A stretch of 64,000 nt of DNA from CALNBC01 sp040768925 (lineage in GTDB: Bacteria; Bacillota; Clostridia; Christensenellales; CALWSW01), in NCBI GenBank assembly GCA_040768925.1, contig JAXGLZ010000003.1, positions 248,001 to 312,000 of the forward strand. Direction: 5' to 3'. A program made the translations under genes and the position numbers. This document shows, in pieces, positions 33,638-42,533 of the stretch. Numbering within the stretch: position 1 is the stretch's first letter; each line of letters starts with the position of its first letter. Under the pieces are notes generated by a model. It was not told where the DNA came from and did not search any database. It saw only the letters and a list, made by a program, of their open reading frames with translations.

Positions 33638-33845
33638 CTGCATCTTCCTTTTGTTCGTTGGCACTCGCCGTTATTTTTGCCGCGCGCTTCAAAAAAAGCT
33701 CCCGGTCCAGCATCACAACCCGGCCGCAGCCAAGGCATTTGATCTTGATATCCGCCCCGGTGCGGGTGATGACCCATTCGCTGCTTCCGCAGGGATGGGG
33801 TTTTTTCATTTTTACCGTGTCTCCAAGACCGAATTTTTCAATCAT
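33621..33845 (-). CDS. DUF951 family protein
   Basis: A 74-residue protein matching the small DUF951 family: LGDTVKMKKPHPCGSSEW, VITRTGADIKIKCLGCGRVVML. Two of its three cysteines form CLGC, and the fold is a zinc-ribbon/SH3-like one. The function is unknown; in Clostridia it is often found near mscS and chromosome-partitioning genes, and here mscS lies 70 bases upstream. Confidence 0.9.
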   Translation of the reverse strand: MIEKFGLGDTVKMKKPHPCGSSEWVITRTGADIKIKCLGCGRVVMLDRELFLKRAAKITASANEQKEDADGELR

Positions 33846-33915
33846 CGCTCATCGCCCGCCCATCCGCGGCCGAAGCGCTCCCGCTTGAGCAAACGGGATT
33901 TTGCGCCGCCGCTTT

Positions 33916-34917
33916 TCATGATTCAATGGTTTCGCCTTCGACGGCCGTTTCGGCCTTTTCGCCGCTTTGGCATTCGTTCACCAAAGCCACTTTCGGGTAC
34001 GGGATCCTGATCCCGTTTTCGTCAAAGGCTTCTTTGATTGCAAGACGGATCCTTCGCTCCAGCTCCCACTGCTTGGTCGCTGCGGCCCGGCAGACGATGC
34101 GGAGGCTCAGCGTGCTCTCGTTAAAAGCGGCAACGCCCATCATGCTGGGCTCCTCCAGGGCGTGCTCCGGCATTTCCTTTGCACATTTTTTCGCCGCTTC
34201 CAGGGCGATGCCGCAAAGGCGGCGCGTGTCCTCCTCATAGGCGACGGGAATATCCACCACCGCCATCCAGTCGCCCCTGGTGCTGTTGACAACCAGGTTG
34301 ATCGCGCCGTTCGGCACGATGAACTGCTGGCCCAAGAGATTTCGGATGTATGTCACACGCATGGCGATGGCCTCGACAGTTCCTTCGACCTCGCCTCCGG
34401 TGGAGCTTACTTTCACAAAATCGCCCACGGCGTACTGGTTTTCAAACACCATGAAAAATCCGGCGATCACGTCCTTCACCAGGTTTTGGGCGCCAAAGCC
34501 GATGGCGATGCTCCCGATCCCTGCGCTGGCCAGCAGCGCGGTCGCGTCTCCGACGCCTAAAACGGAAAGCATGACCATGATCGCGATGAAATAAATCAGA
34601 TAGCGCAGAGTCGACCGCGCCAGGGTCGCGATGCTCTTGGCCCGGCGGGCGTCGTCGGTCTTCTGGTTTTTCAGCGTCCTGGTTCCCTTGAGAACGCCCG
34701 CCGTGTATTTTGTGATCCGGGAGATCAAAAAGCGCGCAAGCAGCCAGATGAGCGCGCAGATGATCAGGTCAACCAGCAAGGTCGGCAGATATTCGGCGAC
34801 GCTTCCCGCCAGGCTTTCGATATACTCCCACACGCTTTGGAGGAAGGGCGCCTTGGCGGCGGCGTCGGCCGGCAGCGTTGTGGTCACCAGCGCTGCGGTC
34901 ATCAGCGGTGCGGTCAT
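33916..34917 (-). CDS. mscS: Small-conductance mechanosensitive channel MscS
   Basis: A 333-residue protein. Membrane helices lie at about 42-66 and 105-130, and the pore helix shows LLASAGIGSIAIGFGAQNLVKD with Gly/Ala packing. The beta domain has YAVGDFVKV, AIAMRVTYIRN and FIVPNGAI, and the cytoplasmic vestibule follows. The C-terminal tail is acidic. It relieves osmotic pressure. The start is set by AAGGAAGG ahead of ATG 34917. Confidence 0.93.
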   Translation of the reverse strand: MTAPLMTAALVTTTLPADAAAKAPFLQSVWEYIESLAGSVAEYLPTLLVDLIICALIWLLARFLISRITKYTAGVLKGTRTLKNQKTDDARRAKSIATLARSTLRYLIYFIAIMVMLSVLGVGDATALLASAGIGSIAIGFGAQNLVKDVIAGFFMVFENQYAVGDFVKVSSTGGEVEGTVEAIAMRVTYIRNLLGQQFIVPNGAINLVVNSTRGDWMAVVDIPVAYEEDTRRLCGIALEAAKKCAKEMPEHALEEPSMMGVAAFNESTLSLRIVCRAAATKQWELERRIRLAIKEAFDENGIRIPYPKVALVNECQSGEKAETAVEGETIES

Positions 34918-34956
34918 CGATAACCTTCCTTTCGGTCAGCGCTTTGGAACGACCCG

Positions 34957-35835
34957 TCAGTCCCTTTCGGGTCTGTCGATCCCGTGCTCAAAGAAATCCA
35001 AAACGTATTCGAGGAACCGCTCGGGCTTCTCCTCGTGGAGCACGTGCCCGCAGTTGCGGATCAGCGCAAACTGGGCGTTGGGCAGGGCGATGTGGAATAC
35101 CTCGGCGGAGGAAACTTCCCTCCAGCGGTCGTCAACCCCCCAGATGATGAGAACGTCGTTCTCGATATCGCGCAGGGAAGGCATGACGTCCTCCTCGTCA
35201 AACGCCCTTAAGGCGGCGCGGAGCGCGGCGCCCGCCGCCTTGTCCGCATACGGTTTATAGTATTCTCTTACCATCTCCGGTGTTATGAGGGTTCGGTCAA
35301 AAAAAGCGTCCGTCAGCAGATTCGCGACGGTCTTGGGAGAGATGGTCGCCGCGGTCAGCCAGCCTGTGATCGAGCTTTCGAGGGAACGGACCCGATAGGG
35401 CATGGTGGCGGTAATGCCGCCGGGACAAATGAGCACCAGAGCGCCTATGCGGCTGGCAAAGCGGGCGGCCATGTCCAAAGCGATCATGCCGCCCATGGAA
35501 AAGCCGATCACATTGGCGGTTTCGACACCCAGTTCATCCATAAAAGCCACAAGAGTGTCGGCAAGGGCGCCGATGGCGTAAGACGGCTCGTCCGCCGGCT
35601 TTTCCGAATAGCCGTGCCCGGGCAGGTCCACGGCGATGACCCGGTACTGCGCGGAAAGCGCGTCGATCACCCTGTGCCAGGTGAAAAAAGACTGGCCCAG
35701 CGAGTGGATCAGCAGCAAAGCCTCGCCGGTTCCCTGCTCAAGGTAATGGATGTGGCGGCCGTTGGCGTCGGCATAGCGGCCAATGTGCTCCGAATTCTGG
35801 AATTGCCTGGTTTTTTGATTTATTTCCGGTGTCAA
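34957..35835 (-). CDS. Alpha/beta hydrolase
   Basis: A 292-residue protein starting at TTG 35835, six bases after a perfect AGGAGG (35842-35847); the longer frame to 35928 has no such site. The fold is clear: LLLIHSLGQSFFTW oxyanion strand, DLPGHGYSEKP, nucleophile elbow GFSMGG, acidic residue in IIWGVDDRW and catalytic His in NCGHVLHEEKPE. The substrate is unknown. It sits 39 bases upstream of mscS with the same orientation. Confidence 0.88.
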   Translation of the reverse strand: MTPEINQKTRQFQNSEHIGRYADANGRHIHYLEQGTGEALLLIHSLGQSFFTWHRVIDALSAQYRVIAVDLPGHGYSEKPADEPSYAIGALADTLVAFMDELGVETANVIGFSMGGMIALDMAARFASRIGALVLICPGGITATMPYRVRSLESSITGWLTAATISPKTVANLLTDAFFDRTLITPEMVREYYKPYADKAAGAALRAALRAFDEEDVMPSLRDIENDVLIIWGVDDRWREVSSAEVFHIALPNAQFALIRNCGHVLHEEKPERFLEYVLDFFEHGIDRPERD

Positions 35836-35847
35836 GTCAAACCTCCT

Positions 35848-36160
35848 ATACGCTCCTGATGATTCGAGCATATACGATGTCATAATACTGCAAAATGGGT
35901 CTGTTTGCAAGATATGGGAGGCTTTCATATTCCCCGGGCGGCTTTCCTTGCCTTAAGGTAAGGGAAATTGTATCCCCGCGCCGCAAAGCTGCCCTTTCGG
36001 CGCATTTCATTGCCATCGCCAGGCGCCATAGCGCGCCGCGTCAGGCCGAGGAAATACAGCCCTGCCGCGCATCCGGCCCGCCGGGCCAGGTTCGGATCGG
36101 CGCGCGCTGCCGAATCCGCTTTACAACGCTCCAAACTCGCGGTATCCTATTAACAGAGAT
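35848..36160. other. Intergenic region between divergent genes
   Basis: It must carry the promoters of the minus-strand hydrolase and the plus-strand small gene at 36176. No convincing -35/-10 pair, repeat or RNA is seen. Confidence 0.4.
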
Positions 36161-36175
36161 AGCTGGAGGTAACTC

Positions 36176-36415
36176 ATGAAGATCACAAACATCGCCAATC
36201 CTGGCCGCTTTTTTGAAGCCCTGAACAAAACCCGGGGCTCTGTGGAGCTTGTTACCGGCGAGGGGGACAGGCTGAACCTCAAGAGCAAGCTTTGCCAATA
36301 TATCGCCCTAACCCAGATGTTTACCGACGGCAAGATCGAAACCGTTGAGATCATTCTTTCCGAACCGGGGGATCTGGCCGTTATCGCTCCCTTCCTCAAG
36401 GCGGAGAAGCCGTAA
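36176..36415 (+). CDS. Small HPr-like protein
   Basis: A 79-residue protein with GGAGG seven bases before ATG. It resembles small HPr-fold proteins of Clostridia: GSVELVTGEGDRLNLKSKLCQYIALTQMF holds the ...LKSKL... segment where HPr has its KS loop, but the active-site His of true HPr is absent. A regulatory rather than a phosphotransfer role is likely. It precedes mnmE by 23 bases and may be co-transcribed. Confidence 0.6.
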   Translation: MKITNIANPGRFFEALNKTRGSVELVTGEGDRLNLKSKLCQYIALTQMFTDGKIETVEIILSEPGDLAVIAPFLKAEKP

Positions 36416-36438
36416 AAAAACGGCCCTGAAAGGACGAT

Positions 36439-37788
36439 ATGAACGACACCATCTATGCCCTTGCCACCCCTTTGGGAAACGGCGTTGCCGTCATCCGAAT
36501 CAGCGGACCGAAGTCCGAAAGCGCGGTTTGCGCCCTGTTTTCAAAAAAGGCGGGATTCGAGAGCCACAGGCTCTATCACGGCCTGATCCTAAACGGCGAA
36601 CAGCCGGTGGACGACGCGATGGCCGTGATCATGCGCGCCCCAAAGAGCTACACGGGGGAGGATTCCGCCGAGCTGCACATCCACGGTTCCCCGGCCATCG
36701 CAAAAAAGGTGCTGGAGCTTTTGTCCCGCCTGGGCCTTCGCCTGGCGGAACCGGGGGAATTCACCCGCCGCGCCTTTGAAAACGGCAAGCTGGAGCTTTC
36801 CCAGGCCGAAGCGGTGATGGACCTCGTCTGCGCCGCCGCCGAATCCCAGGCCAAAGCCGCCCTGGACCAGCTCCGGGGCAGCCTGGTCGCCCCGGTAGCG
36901 GATTTGCAGGACAGGCTGACGGACGCCATCGCCAGGGCGGAAGCGGGGATCGACTACCCCGAGGAAGACTGGGAGGGCGAGATCGCCGACGAACTGATCC
37001 CCGCCCTGTGCGAGGTCAAGGACCGGCTGCAAAAGCTGGCCGACGGTGGAATTCAGGGCCGCATCATCCGGGACGGGCTGAAGGTCGCCCTTTGCGGCCG
37101 GCCAAACGTGGGCAAATCCACCCTGCTGAACGCCCTTTTGGGCGAAAACAGGGCGATCGTTACCGCCCTTCCCGGAACGACGAGGGACATCATTGAGGAG
37201 CGCGTGGACTGGAAGGGACTGCCCGTCCGGCTGATCGACACCGCCGGGCTGAGGCGCGCCGGGGACGAGGCGGAGCAGATCGGCATCGAGCGGGCGCGTT
37301 CCGCCATGCAGGAGGCGGATCTTGCCCTGATCCTTTTTGACGGCGCGCAGCCCTTTTCAACAGAGGACGAGCAGATCGCCGCAGAAGCGAAAGGCCTTCC
37401 CGCCCTGGCCGTCGTCACCAAGGGGGACCTTCCCCAGGTCGTTTCCGCTTCACAGATCTCGGAGCGGACCGGCCTTGAGGCCGTTTCCGCCTCCGCCCTT
37501 GCCCAGGACGGGCTTGACGCGCTGAAGACGGCGGTTTATGCTTTCTTTGAATCGCGCTCGCCTGCGGAAAAGCCGGATGCCCTGGTGACGAACCGCCGCC
37601 ATCTGGACGCCGTCCTTTCCGCCCTGGAATCCGTCGAAAGCGCGGTCATCGCCCTTAAAAAACAGGATCTCGACTGCGCGACCATCGACCTTCGCCGGGC
37701 CTGGCGCGCGCTTGGGGAGATCAGCGGCCTTACGGTGGACGAGGCGATCGTCGACCGTATATTCGAAAAATTCTGCCTTGGGAAATAA
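36439..37788 (+). CDS. mnmE: tRNA modification GTPase MnmE
   Basis: A 449-residue protein of normal length. The N-terminal folate-binding domain has DTIYALATPLGNGVAVIRISG and EFTRRAFENGKL. The embedded GTPase shows G1 GRPNVGKSTLL, G2 PGTTRD, G3 DTAGLR and G4 VTKGDL (a variant of NKxD). The C-terminal Cys of the C-x-G-K motif is present (FCLGK). With MnmG it modifies wobble uridines. The usual neighbours (spoIIIJ, jag, mnmG) are not here. Confidence 0.96.
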   Translation: MNDTIYALATPLGNGVAVIRISGPKSESAVCALFSKKAGFESHRLYHGLILNGEQPVDDAMAVIMRAPKSYTGEDSAELHIHGSPAIAKKVLELLSRLGLRLAEPGEFTRRAFENGKLELSQAEAVMDLVCAAAESQAKAALDQLRGSLVAPVADLQDRLTDAIARAEAGIDYPEEDWEGEIADELIPALCEVKDRLQKLADGGIQGRIIRDGLKVALCGRPNVGKSTLLNALLGENRAIVTALPGTTRDIIEERVDWKGLPVRLIDTAGLRRAGDEAEQIGIERARSAMQEADLALILFDGAQPFSTEDEQIAAEAKGLPALAVVTKGDLPQVVSASQISERTGLEAVSASALAQDGLDALKTAVYAFFESRSPAEKPDALVTNRRHLDAVLSALESVESAVIALKKQDLDCATIDLRRAWRALGEISGLTVDEAIVDRIFEKFCLGK

Positions 37789-37800
37789 ACGGAGAATCCT

Positions 37801-38679
37801 ATGAATTGGAGACCCCTGGGCGCGAAGCTCCGCGCCATGTTTCGTTCGCTGGACAAGCGGGAGTGGATGGTGTTCGGCATCGTTGGAGCCGTGATTCTGG
37901 CGATTGCCCTTGTTTTTTTCCTTCGGCCGGGGCCGGACCCTTACGGTTCCGCCGAAATGGCCAAAATTCTGGACCGCGGCGTGCTGCGCGTCGGGGCCAG
38001 GGGCGACGTCCCCTCCTTTGGTTACGAGGATACCGAGGGAAACCGCACAGGCTTTGAGGTCGACCTTGCGAACCTTCTCGCGGCCCGCATTTTCGGGACC
38101 GCTGAAGCGGAATTCACCACCGTTAATTTCAACACCATGCCGGCAAAGCTGCGCAAAGCCCAGCTGGACTGCTGCGCCGCCCTGGCGCAAACGGGGATGT
38201 CCACCTCGTTGGCGTACTCAGAGCCCTATTATACCGACGCCGTGGCCGTCATGGTGCTCGCTTCCTCGCCTTATCAGGCCCCGGAAGAGCTTGCCGGGCG
38301 CTCCATCGGCTGCATCAACAGGGACGGCACGAACATGCGCTATTCCGCCAGGAACGCGCTGAACGCCTTTGCTGAGGGTCAAAACCCCAAATGCACGGTG
38401 ATCGAATACTCCAGCTCGGCGGACATGATCGCCGACCTCGCAAACGGCAAGCTTTCCGGCGTTTGCATGGAATACGCCCTGCTTTTCAGTTATTTTTCCG
38501 CAGACGCCCACCGCATCCTTCCCCAGGCCATCGGAACGATCTCCTATTCCCTCGCCTTTCAGCCCGGCAGCACGGCTCTGGTCGAGATCGCCAACGAAAT
38601 GATCCGGGAAATGCGGGCGGACGGCTCCCTTGGCGCGCTTTTGCAAAAATGGAGCCTGGAAGATTATTCGCAGAAATGA
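37801..38679 (+). CDS. Family 3 solute-binding protein with membrane anchor
   Basis: A 292-residue protein. A cytoplasmic N-terminus of about 23 residues precedes one transmembrane helix (24-41); there is no lipobox. The rest is a family 3 periplasmic-binding fold: VLRVGARGDVPSFGYED, TGFEVDLANLLAARIFG, LRKAQLDCCAALAQTG, and PYYTDAVAVMV. It would bind an amino acid-like ligand. No ABC permease or ATPase is adjacent, so it may serve a distant transporter or act in sensing. Confidence 0.85.
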   Translation: MNWRPLGAKLRAMFRSLDKREWMVFGIVGAVILAIALVFFLRPGPDPYGSAEMAKILDRGVLRVGARGDVPSFGYEDTEGNRTGFEVDLANLLAARIFGTAEAEFTTVNFNTMPAKLRKAQLDCCAALAQTGMSTSLAYSEPYYTDAVAVMVLASSPYQAPEELAGRSIGCINRDGTNMRYSARNALNAFAEGQNPKCTVIEYSSSADMIADLANGKLSGVCMEYALLFSYFSADAHRILPQAIGTISYSLAFQPGSTALVEIANEMIREMRADGSLGALLQKWSLEDYSQK

Positions 38680-38698
38680 GCGCACAAAGCGCATAAAA

Positions 38699-38729
38699 CC
38701 CGCCGCCAGCAAATTGGCGGCGGGTTTTT
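38699..38729 (+). terminator. Rho-independent terminator after the solute-binding protein
   Basis: Perfect 10-bp stem CCCGCCGCCA/TGGCGGCGGG with a six-base loop, then five T. Confidence 0.9.
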
Positions 38730-38985
38730 GCCCAAAGCCGCGAAGCGGCCTGCGGGCCGCTTTGCCGGTTGGTTTTTCGCTGGCGCGCAAGGCCGTCGGC
38801 GAAACCGATATCCATTTTTGATGAAATGCCGGATTTTGTGATTCCGGCGAAGGGGATTTCGGCCGCAAGCGACCGAAATAGTACGGTAAATTTGATTAAA
38901 GCTCGGGGGCCGCGGCCTCAAAAACCCTGGGAATGGGCTTTTTTGCTTTGCGCCGGGTCGGGATGCTTTTGACGGCGCCGGCGCC
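38730..38985 (-). repeat. Dispersed intergenic repeat, copy C (inverted)
   Basis: Read on the minus strand it contains CTATTTCGGTCGCTTGCGG, GCCGGAATCACAAAATCCGG, ATTTCATCAAAAATGGATAT and TTTCGCCGACGGCCTTGCGC, then AACCAACCGG, in the order seen in copies B and D. It starts directly after the terminator of the solute-binding gene and ends at the stop of the convergent YitT gene. Confidence 0.65.
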
Positions 38986-38991
38986 CTTTCG

Positions 38992-39864
38992 TCAATCCAT
39001 CAGCGCCTTGAAACCCTCGCCGCGAACCTCCGTCGCGTCAAGGTAGATCACAAAGGCGGAATCATCGTGTTCCCTGACGATCTTCTGAATCGCCGCCAGT
39101 TCCGTCCTTCTGGCGACGGTCATGATCATCATTTTGTCCCTTCCGGTATACCCGCCCCGGGCAAAAACCTGGGTGACGCCCTTGCCCAGATCCAGCGTGA
39201 GCTTGCGGACGATGTCCTCCCCATTTTCGGTAATGATGTAGACGACCTTGGCGTAATCCACGCCTTGGATGATCGCGTCGATCACCTTGGACGAGCAGAA
39301 TATGGTCACCATGGAATAAAGGGCGATCTCGATCTCGCCAAACACGAGCACGGCGACGGCGACGACGACGCTGTCCAGCAGCAGCATCAGCGAACCCATC
39401 GACATGTGGGGACGCTTTCTTTTCAGGATCAGGGTTAAAAGATCCACCCCGCCGGTGCTGATGTTTCTGGTGAAAAGAAGGCCGATCCCGATGCCCATCA
39501 GCCCGCCGCCCAGCACGGCGGCGAGCAGGATGTTGCCCGTATACTGAATGGGCAGCAGGGAGAACACATCGATCAGAACCGACAAAAAAAGCGTGGCGAT
39601 CCCCGTTTTGATCAGCGGGCGCAGGCCGAGGATCTTCAGCGCCAGCGCAAAAATCGGAATGTTGATGATCAGCGACATGGCGCCCACGGAAATCGGAACC
39701 ATGTGCGCGGCGGCTGTCGCAAGGCCGGAGACGCCGCCGGGGGCGATGTTGTTCGGCAGCGTAAAGCAGGAAATCCCCAGCGCGGTCAGCCCGGAGCCGA
39801 CAACGATTGCCGCGGCGTCGATGATCGCCGCTTTTTTTGAGTCGATTTTATCAAGTATTCGCAT
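38992..39864 (-). CDS. YitT family membrane protein (DUF161/DUF2179)
   Basis: A 290-residue protein; start at ATG 39864 (MRILDKIDSKK) behind GGGCGGAG. Five or six transmembrane helices fill residues 15-200, including LFTRNISTGGVDLLTLILKRK. The C-terminal soluble DUF2179 domain has GKGVTQVFARGGYTGRDKMMI and VARRTELAAIQKIV. The substrate is unknown. Convergent with the solute-binding gene. Confidence 0.9.
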   Translation of the reverse strand: MRILDKIDSKKAAIIDAAAIVVGSGLTALGISCFTLPNNIAPGGVSGLATAAAHMVPISVGAMSLIINIPIFALALKILGLRPLIKTGIATLFLSVLIDVFSLLPIQYTGNILLAAVLGGGLMGIGIGLLFTRNISTGGVDLLTLILKRKRPHMSMGSLMLLLDSVVVAVAVLVFGEIEIALYSMVTIFCSSKVIDAIIQGVDYAKVVYIITENGEDIVRKLTLDLGKGVTQVFARGGYTGRDKMMIMTVARRTELAAIQKIVREHDDSAFVIYLDATEVRGEGFKALMD

Positions 39865-39992
39865 GGCGCTCCGCCCTCGTCCTATTATTGGATCCATTTG
39901 TCTTTTGCGGTTGCCGCATCAAGCCTGCCGGGGCCTTCCGGTAACTGCAAAAACCCGGGCCCAGGCTCGTTTTCCTTTTCATTCAGTTTAAC

Positions 39993-40505
39993 CTAACGCC
40001 AGAAAAATTCCGGATAGAACGCCTGCAAAAGCTCATAGGCGGCATCCGCCGCTTGTGAATGGGAATGATCGAGCTGAACCCCGCAGGAGCCAACGTATGC
40101 GCGGCGCCTTTTTTCATAAAGGGCGCGGAGGGCCTCTTCCCCGTCGATCAAACCCCGGTATCGCGGATCCTCGATTGCCGCAGCGATCCGTTCAAGGGGC
40201 CTGTCCAAAAACACCACCGCCCCCGTATTCTGCATCAGTTCAAGCGTTTCGGGAAACAGCGGGTCTTCCGCGGAGCAGGCGACGATCTGCCAGTCGCCCT
40301 TCGCCGCGTCCTTCAGGGCGCGCTTTGCCCGCTCCCTCAGGCCGGCGGCCCCCTCTATGGAAAGGATTTGGGCAAGGGTCATCCCCGCGCTCCGCTCGAT
40401 CTCGCAATTGATATCAATAAAGGGAAGGTTCGCCATGCGGGCAAGCTCTTTGCCCACGCTCGTCTTTGTGCAGCCTTCCATACCGGTCAGATAAAGGTTG
40501 TTCAA
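39993..40505 (-). CDS. Shikimate kinase-like protein with altered P-loop
   Basis: A 170-residue protein with the size and order of shikimate kinases: LPFIDINCEIERSAGMTLAQI corresponds to the substrate-binding D-x-D region, and a lid Arg may lie in PRYRGLIDGEEALRALYEKRRRAY. The Walker A motif reads GMEGCTKTS, so the Gly before Lys is Thr. The core Gly-rich RGGG segment is replaced by VACSAEDPLF. It may be a divergent or repurposed kinase. It is an isolated minus-strand gene. Confidence 0.7.
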   Translation of the reverse strand: MNNLYLTGMEGCTKTSVGKELARMANLPFIDINCEIERSAGMTLAQILSIEGAAGLRERAKRALKDAAKGDWQIVACSAEDPLFPETLELMQNTGAVVFLDRPLERIAAAIEDPRYRGLIDGEEALRALYEKRRRAYVGSCGVQLDHSHSQAADAAYELLQAFYPEFFWR

Positions 40506-40792
40506 GCCGTGATCGCTCCTTTTTCAAGATAACAGACAACAATAGAGATTTCGCCGCTTTCTGCGCGCACGCAAAAAACGCTGTTTTTCGCTGATCGCCG
40601 GCAATGTCCCCATTGATCAAAAAACTTCAAAAACCTCCGGCATCGGCCAAAACCCGCTGTTTCCCAGATTTGCGCCATGTACACAATAACATCCGGCCCC
40701 CCTCGTTGGCAAGAAGCCCGTGGCGTTTTAGTCTCATGGGAATACATTGTACTGTGCGGGCGGGCTTTGCTTCTGCCCGCGCCATCAAACAC
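40506..40792. other. Intergenic region upstream of the ABC importer
   Basis: A hairpin GCGGGC/GCCCGC lies about 40 bases before the start codon of the plus-strand ATPase. No riboswitch consensus (TPP, SAM) could be matched, and no clear promoter pair is evident. Confidence 0.35.
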
Positions 40793-40804
40793 GGAGGATA
40801 TACT

Positions 40805-41581
40805 ATGGAACCGGTTTTGAAACTTGCGAACGTATCGCTCGCTTATCATACTCCGTTGGGAGAGACCCTCGCCGTCAAAAACCTTGATTTTTCTGTAGAC
40901 GAAGGCGAATTTGTTGCCATTGTCGGACCTTCCGGCTGCGGAAAGTCCACGCTTTTGTCCATGGTGGCCGGGCTTTTGCCGCCAGAGGAAGGAGAGATAT
41001 TTCTTCGCGGCAAGCCGATAACCGGTGTGAGCGCGGATATTGGATACATGCTCCAGCGCGATCATCTTTTTGAATGGCGCACGATCTGGCAGAATGTGCT
41101 GCTCGGGCTGAACGTGCGCAAAATCACGGATGAAAGAAAAGACCGCGCGATGGAGCTTCTGAAAACCTATGGCCTTTTCGATTTCAGAAACGCCCGCCCC
41201 AGCGAGCTTTCCGGCGGCATGCGCCAGCGCGTCGCGCTGATCCGCACCCTTGCCATCGATCCGCAGATCCTTCTGCTCGACGAACCCTTTTCCTCCCTCG
41301 ATTACCAGACGAGGCTGCACCTGGCGGACGAGATCTGCGAGATCATCCGCCGCGAAAAAAAGACCGCCCTCTTCGTTACCCACGACATCGCCGAAGCGGT
41401 CAGCATCGCGGACAGGATCATCGTGCTTTCCGGCAGGCCGGCCGTTCTGAAGCGGGATATCGCGGTCGATCTTCCCGTAATCAGGCCGCTGCTGAGAAGG
41501 AATCTGCCTGATTTCCGCACCTATTTTGACACCATCTGGAAGGAGCTGGACGACAATGCCGGTCAAGAAATCCTCTCATAA
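40805..41581 (+). CDS. ABC importer ATPase (nitrate/sulfonate/taurine type)
   Basis: A 258-residue protein with ACGGAGG before ATG 40805. Walker A VGPSGCGKSTLL, Q-loop GYMLQRDHLFEWRT, signature ELSGGMRQRVALIRTLA, Walker B ILLLDEPFSSLD and switch VTHDIAEAV are all intact. The sequence pattern is that of the SsuB/TauB/ThiZ group. It overlaps the permease gene by 26 bases. The matching solute-binding protein is not in the window. Confidence 0.92.
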   Translation: MEPVLKLANVSLAYHTPLGETLAVKNLDFSVDEGEFVAIVGPSGCGKSTLLSMVAGLLPPEEGEIFLRGKPITGVSADIGYMLQRDHLFEWRTIWQNVLLGLNVRKITDERKDRAMELLKTYGLFDFRNARPSELSGGMRQRVALIRTLAIDPQILLLDEPFSSLDYQTRLHLADEICEIIRREKKTALFVTHDIAEAVSIADRIIVLSGRPAVLKRDIAVDLPVIRPLLRRNLPDFRTYFDTIWKELDDNAGQEILS

Positions 41582-42365
41582 ACATCAAAAATACCTGGCC
41601 AGATTAAAGCGAGACAGGCTGATCATCCGCCTGTCCCGCGTTTTGGTACTGTTCCTTCTCATCGGTCTTTGGGAGCTTGCCACCGCCCTGGGCATGCTGG
41701 ATTCGTTTATTTTCAGTTCGCCCAGCCGCATAGCGGCGACGATCTGCAGGCTCTGGTCCACAGGGAATCTGCTTGTTCACGTGGGAACCACGCTGTTTGA
41801 AACCGTTCTGGGCTTTTTGATCGGCACCGGACTGGGCGTGTTTTTTGCCGTTCTGCTCTGGTGGTTCCCCAGGGCGGCCCAGGTGGCGGACCCGTACCTC
41901 GTTATTTTGAACTCGCTGCCAAAGATCGCCCTGGGGCCGGTTCTCATCGTCTGGATGGGCACGGGCATGCCCGCGATCATCACCATAGCGGTGCTGGTCA
42001 GCGTCATCGTCGCCATCGCCAGCGTCCATACCGGCTTTTCCGAAGTCGATCCGGAAAAGCTCCTTCTTTTGCGTTCCCTCGGAGCAAACAAGCTTCAGGT
42101 GCTGACCATGGTCATCCTTCCCGCCAGCGTGCCGACCATGGTTTCCGCTTTGAAGCTTTCCGTGGGAATGAGCTGGGTGGGCGTGATCGTCGGCGAATTC
42201 CTGGTTTCCAGGGCGGGGCTGGGCTATCTGATCGTCTACGGGGGCCAGGTGTTCCAGCTGGACATCGTCATGGCCGGGGTCGTCATCCTCTGTGTGCTCG
42301 CGGGGGTGATGTACTACGGCGTCGCCCGGTTCGAAAAACACATCACCCGAAAAAGGCACGCATAG
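41556..42365 (+). CDS. ABC importer permease (nitrate/sulfonate/taurine type)
   Basis: A 269-residue protein. After a basic N-terminus there are six transmembrane segments, and the EAA loop SLGANKLQVLTMVILPASVP for docking the ATPase near residues 170-190. The SSPSRIAATICRLW region and WVGVIVGEFLVSRAGLGYLI are typical of the SsuC/TauC group. It is translationally coupled to the ATPase gene and followed by a strong terminator. Confidence 0.92.
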   Translation: MPVKKSSHKHQKYLARLKRDRLIIRLSRVLVLFLLIGLWELATALGMLDSFIFSSPSRIAATICRLWSTGNLLVHVGTTLFETVLGFLIGTGLGVFFAVLLWWFPRAAQVADPYLVILNSLPKIALGPVLIVWMGTGMPAIITIAVLVSVIVAIASVHTGFSEVDPEKLLLLRSLGANKLQVLTMVILPASVPTMVSALKLSVGMSWVGVIVGEFLVSRAGLGYLIVYGGQVFQLDIVMAGVVILCVLAGVMYYGVARFEKHITRKRHA

Positions 42366-42387
42366 ATCGGCCCGAACAGAACCTTCA

Positions 42388-42418
42388 ACCGGCGTGAAAG
42401 CACGCCGGTCTTTTTTTT
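42388..42418 (+). terminator. Rho-independent terminator after the importer genes
   Basis: Perfect 9-bp stem ACCGGCGTG/CACGCCGGT, loop AAAG, followed by C and eight T. Confidence 0.93.
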
Positions 42419-42533
42419 GCAGTTTTTTAACTGACGGTTAAAAAAATCCTGTACCGTTTGTAAAACCGGTATGTGGTCATTCCAAGGCCGATCTGCTAAA
42501 ATAACTATCAGCAACAAAAGGAAGGTGAAGGCT

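Noticed and set aside
40506..40792. Possible TPP or SAM riboswitch before the ABC importer.
   Set aside because: No CTGAGA/ACCTGAT or S-box consensus could be found; only one simple hairpin is present.
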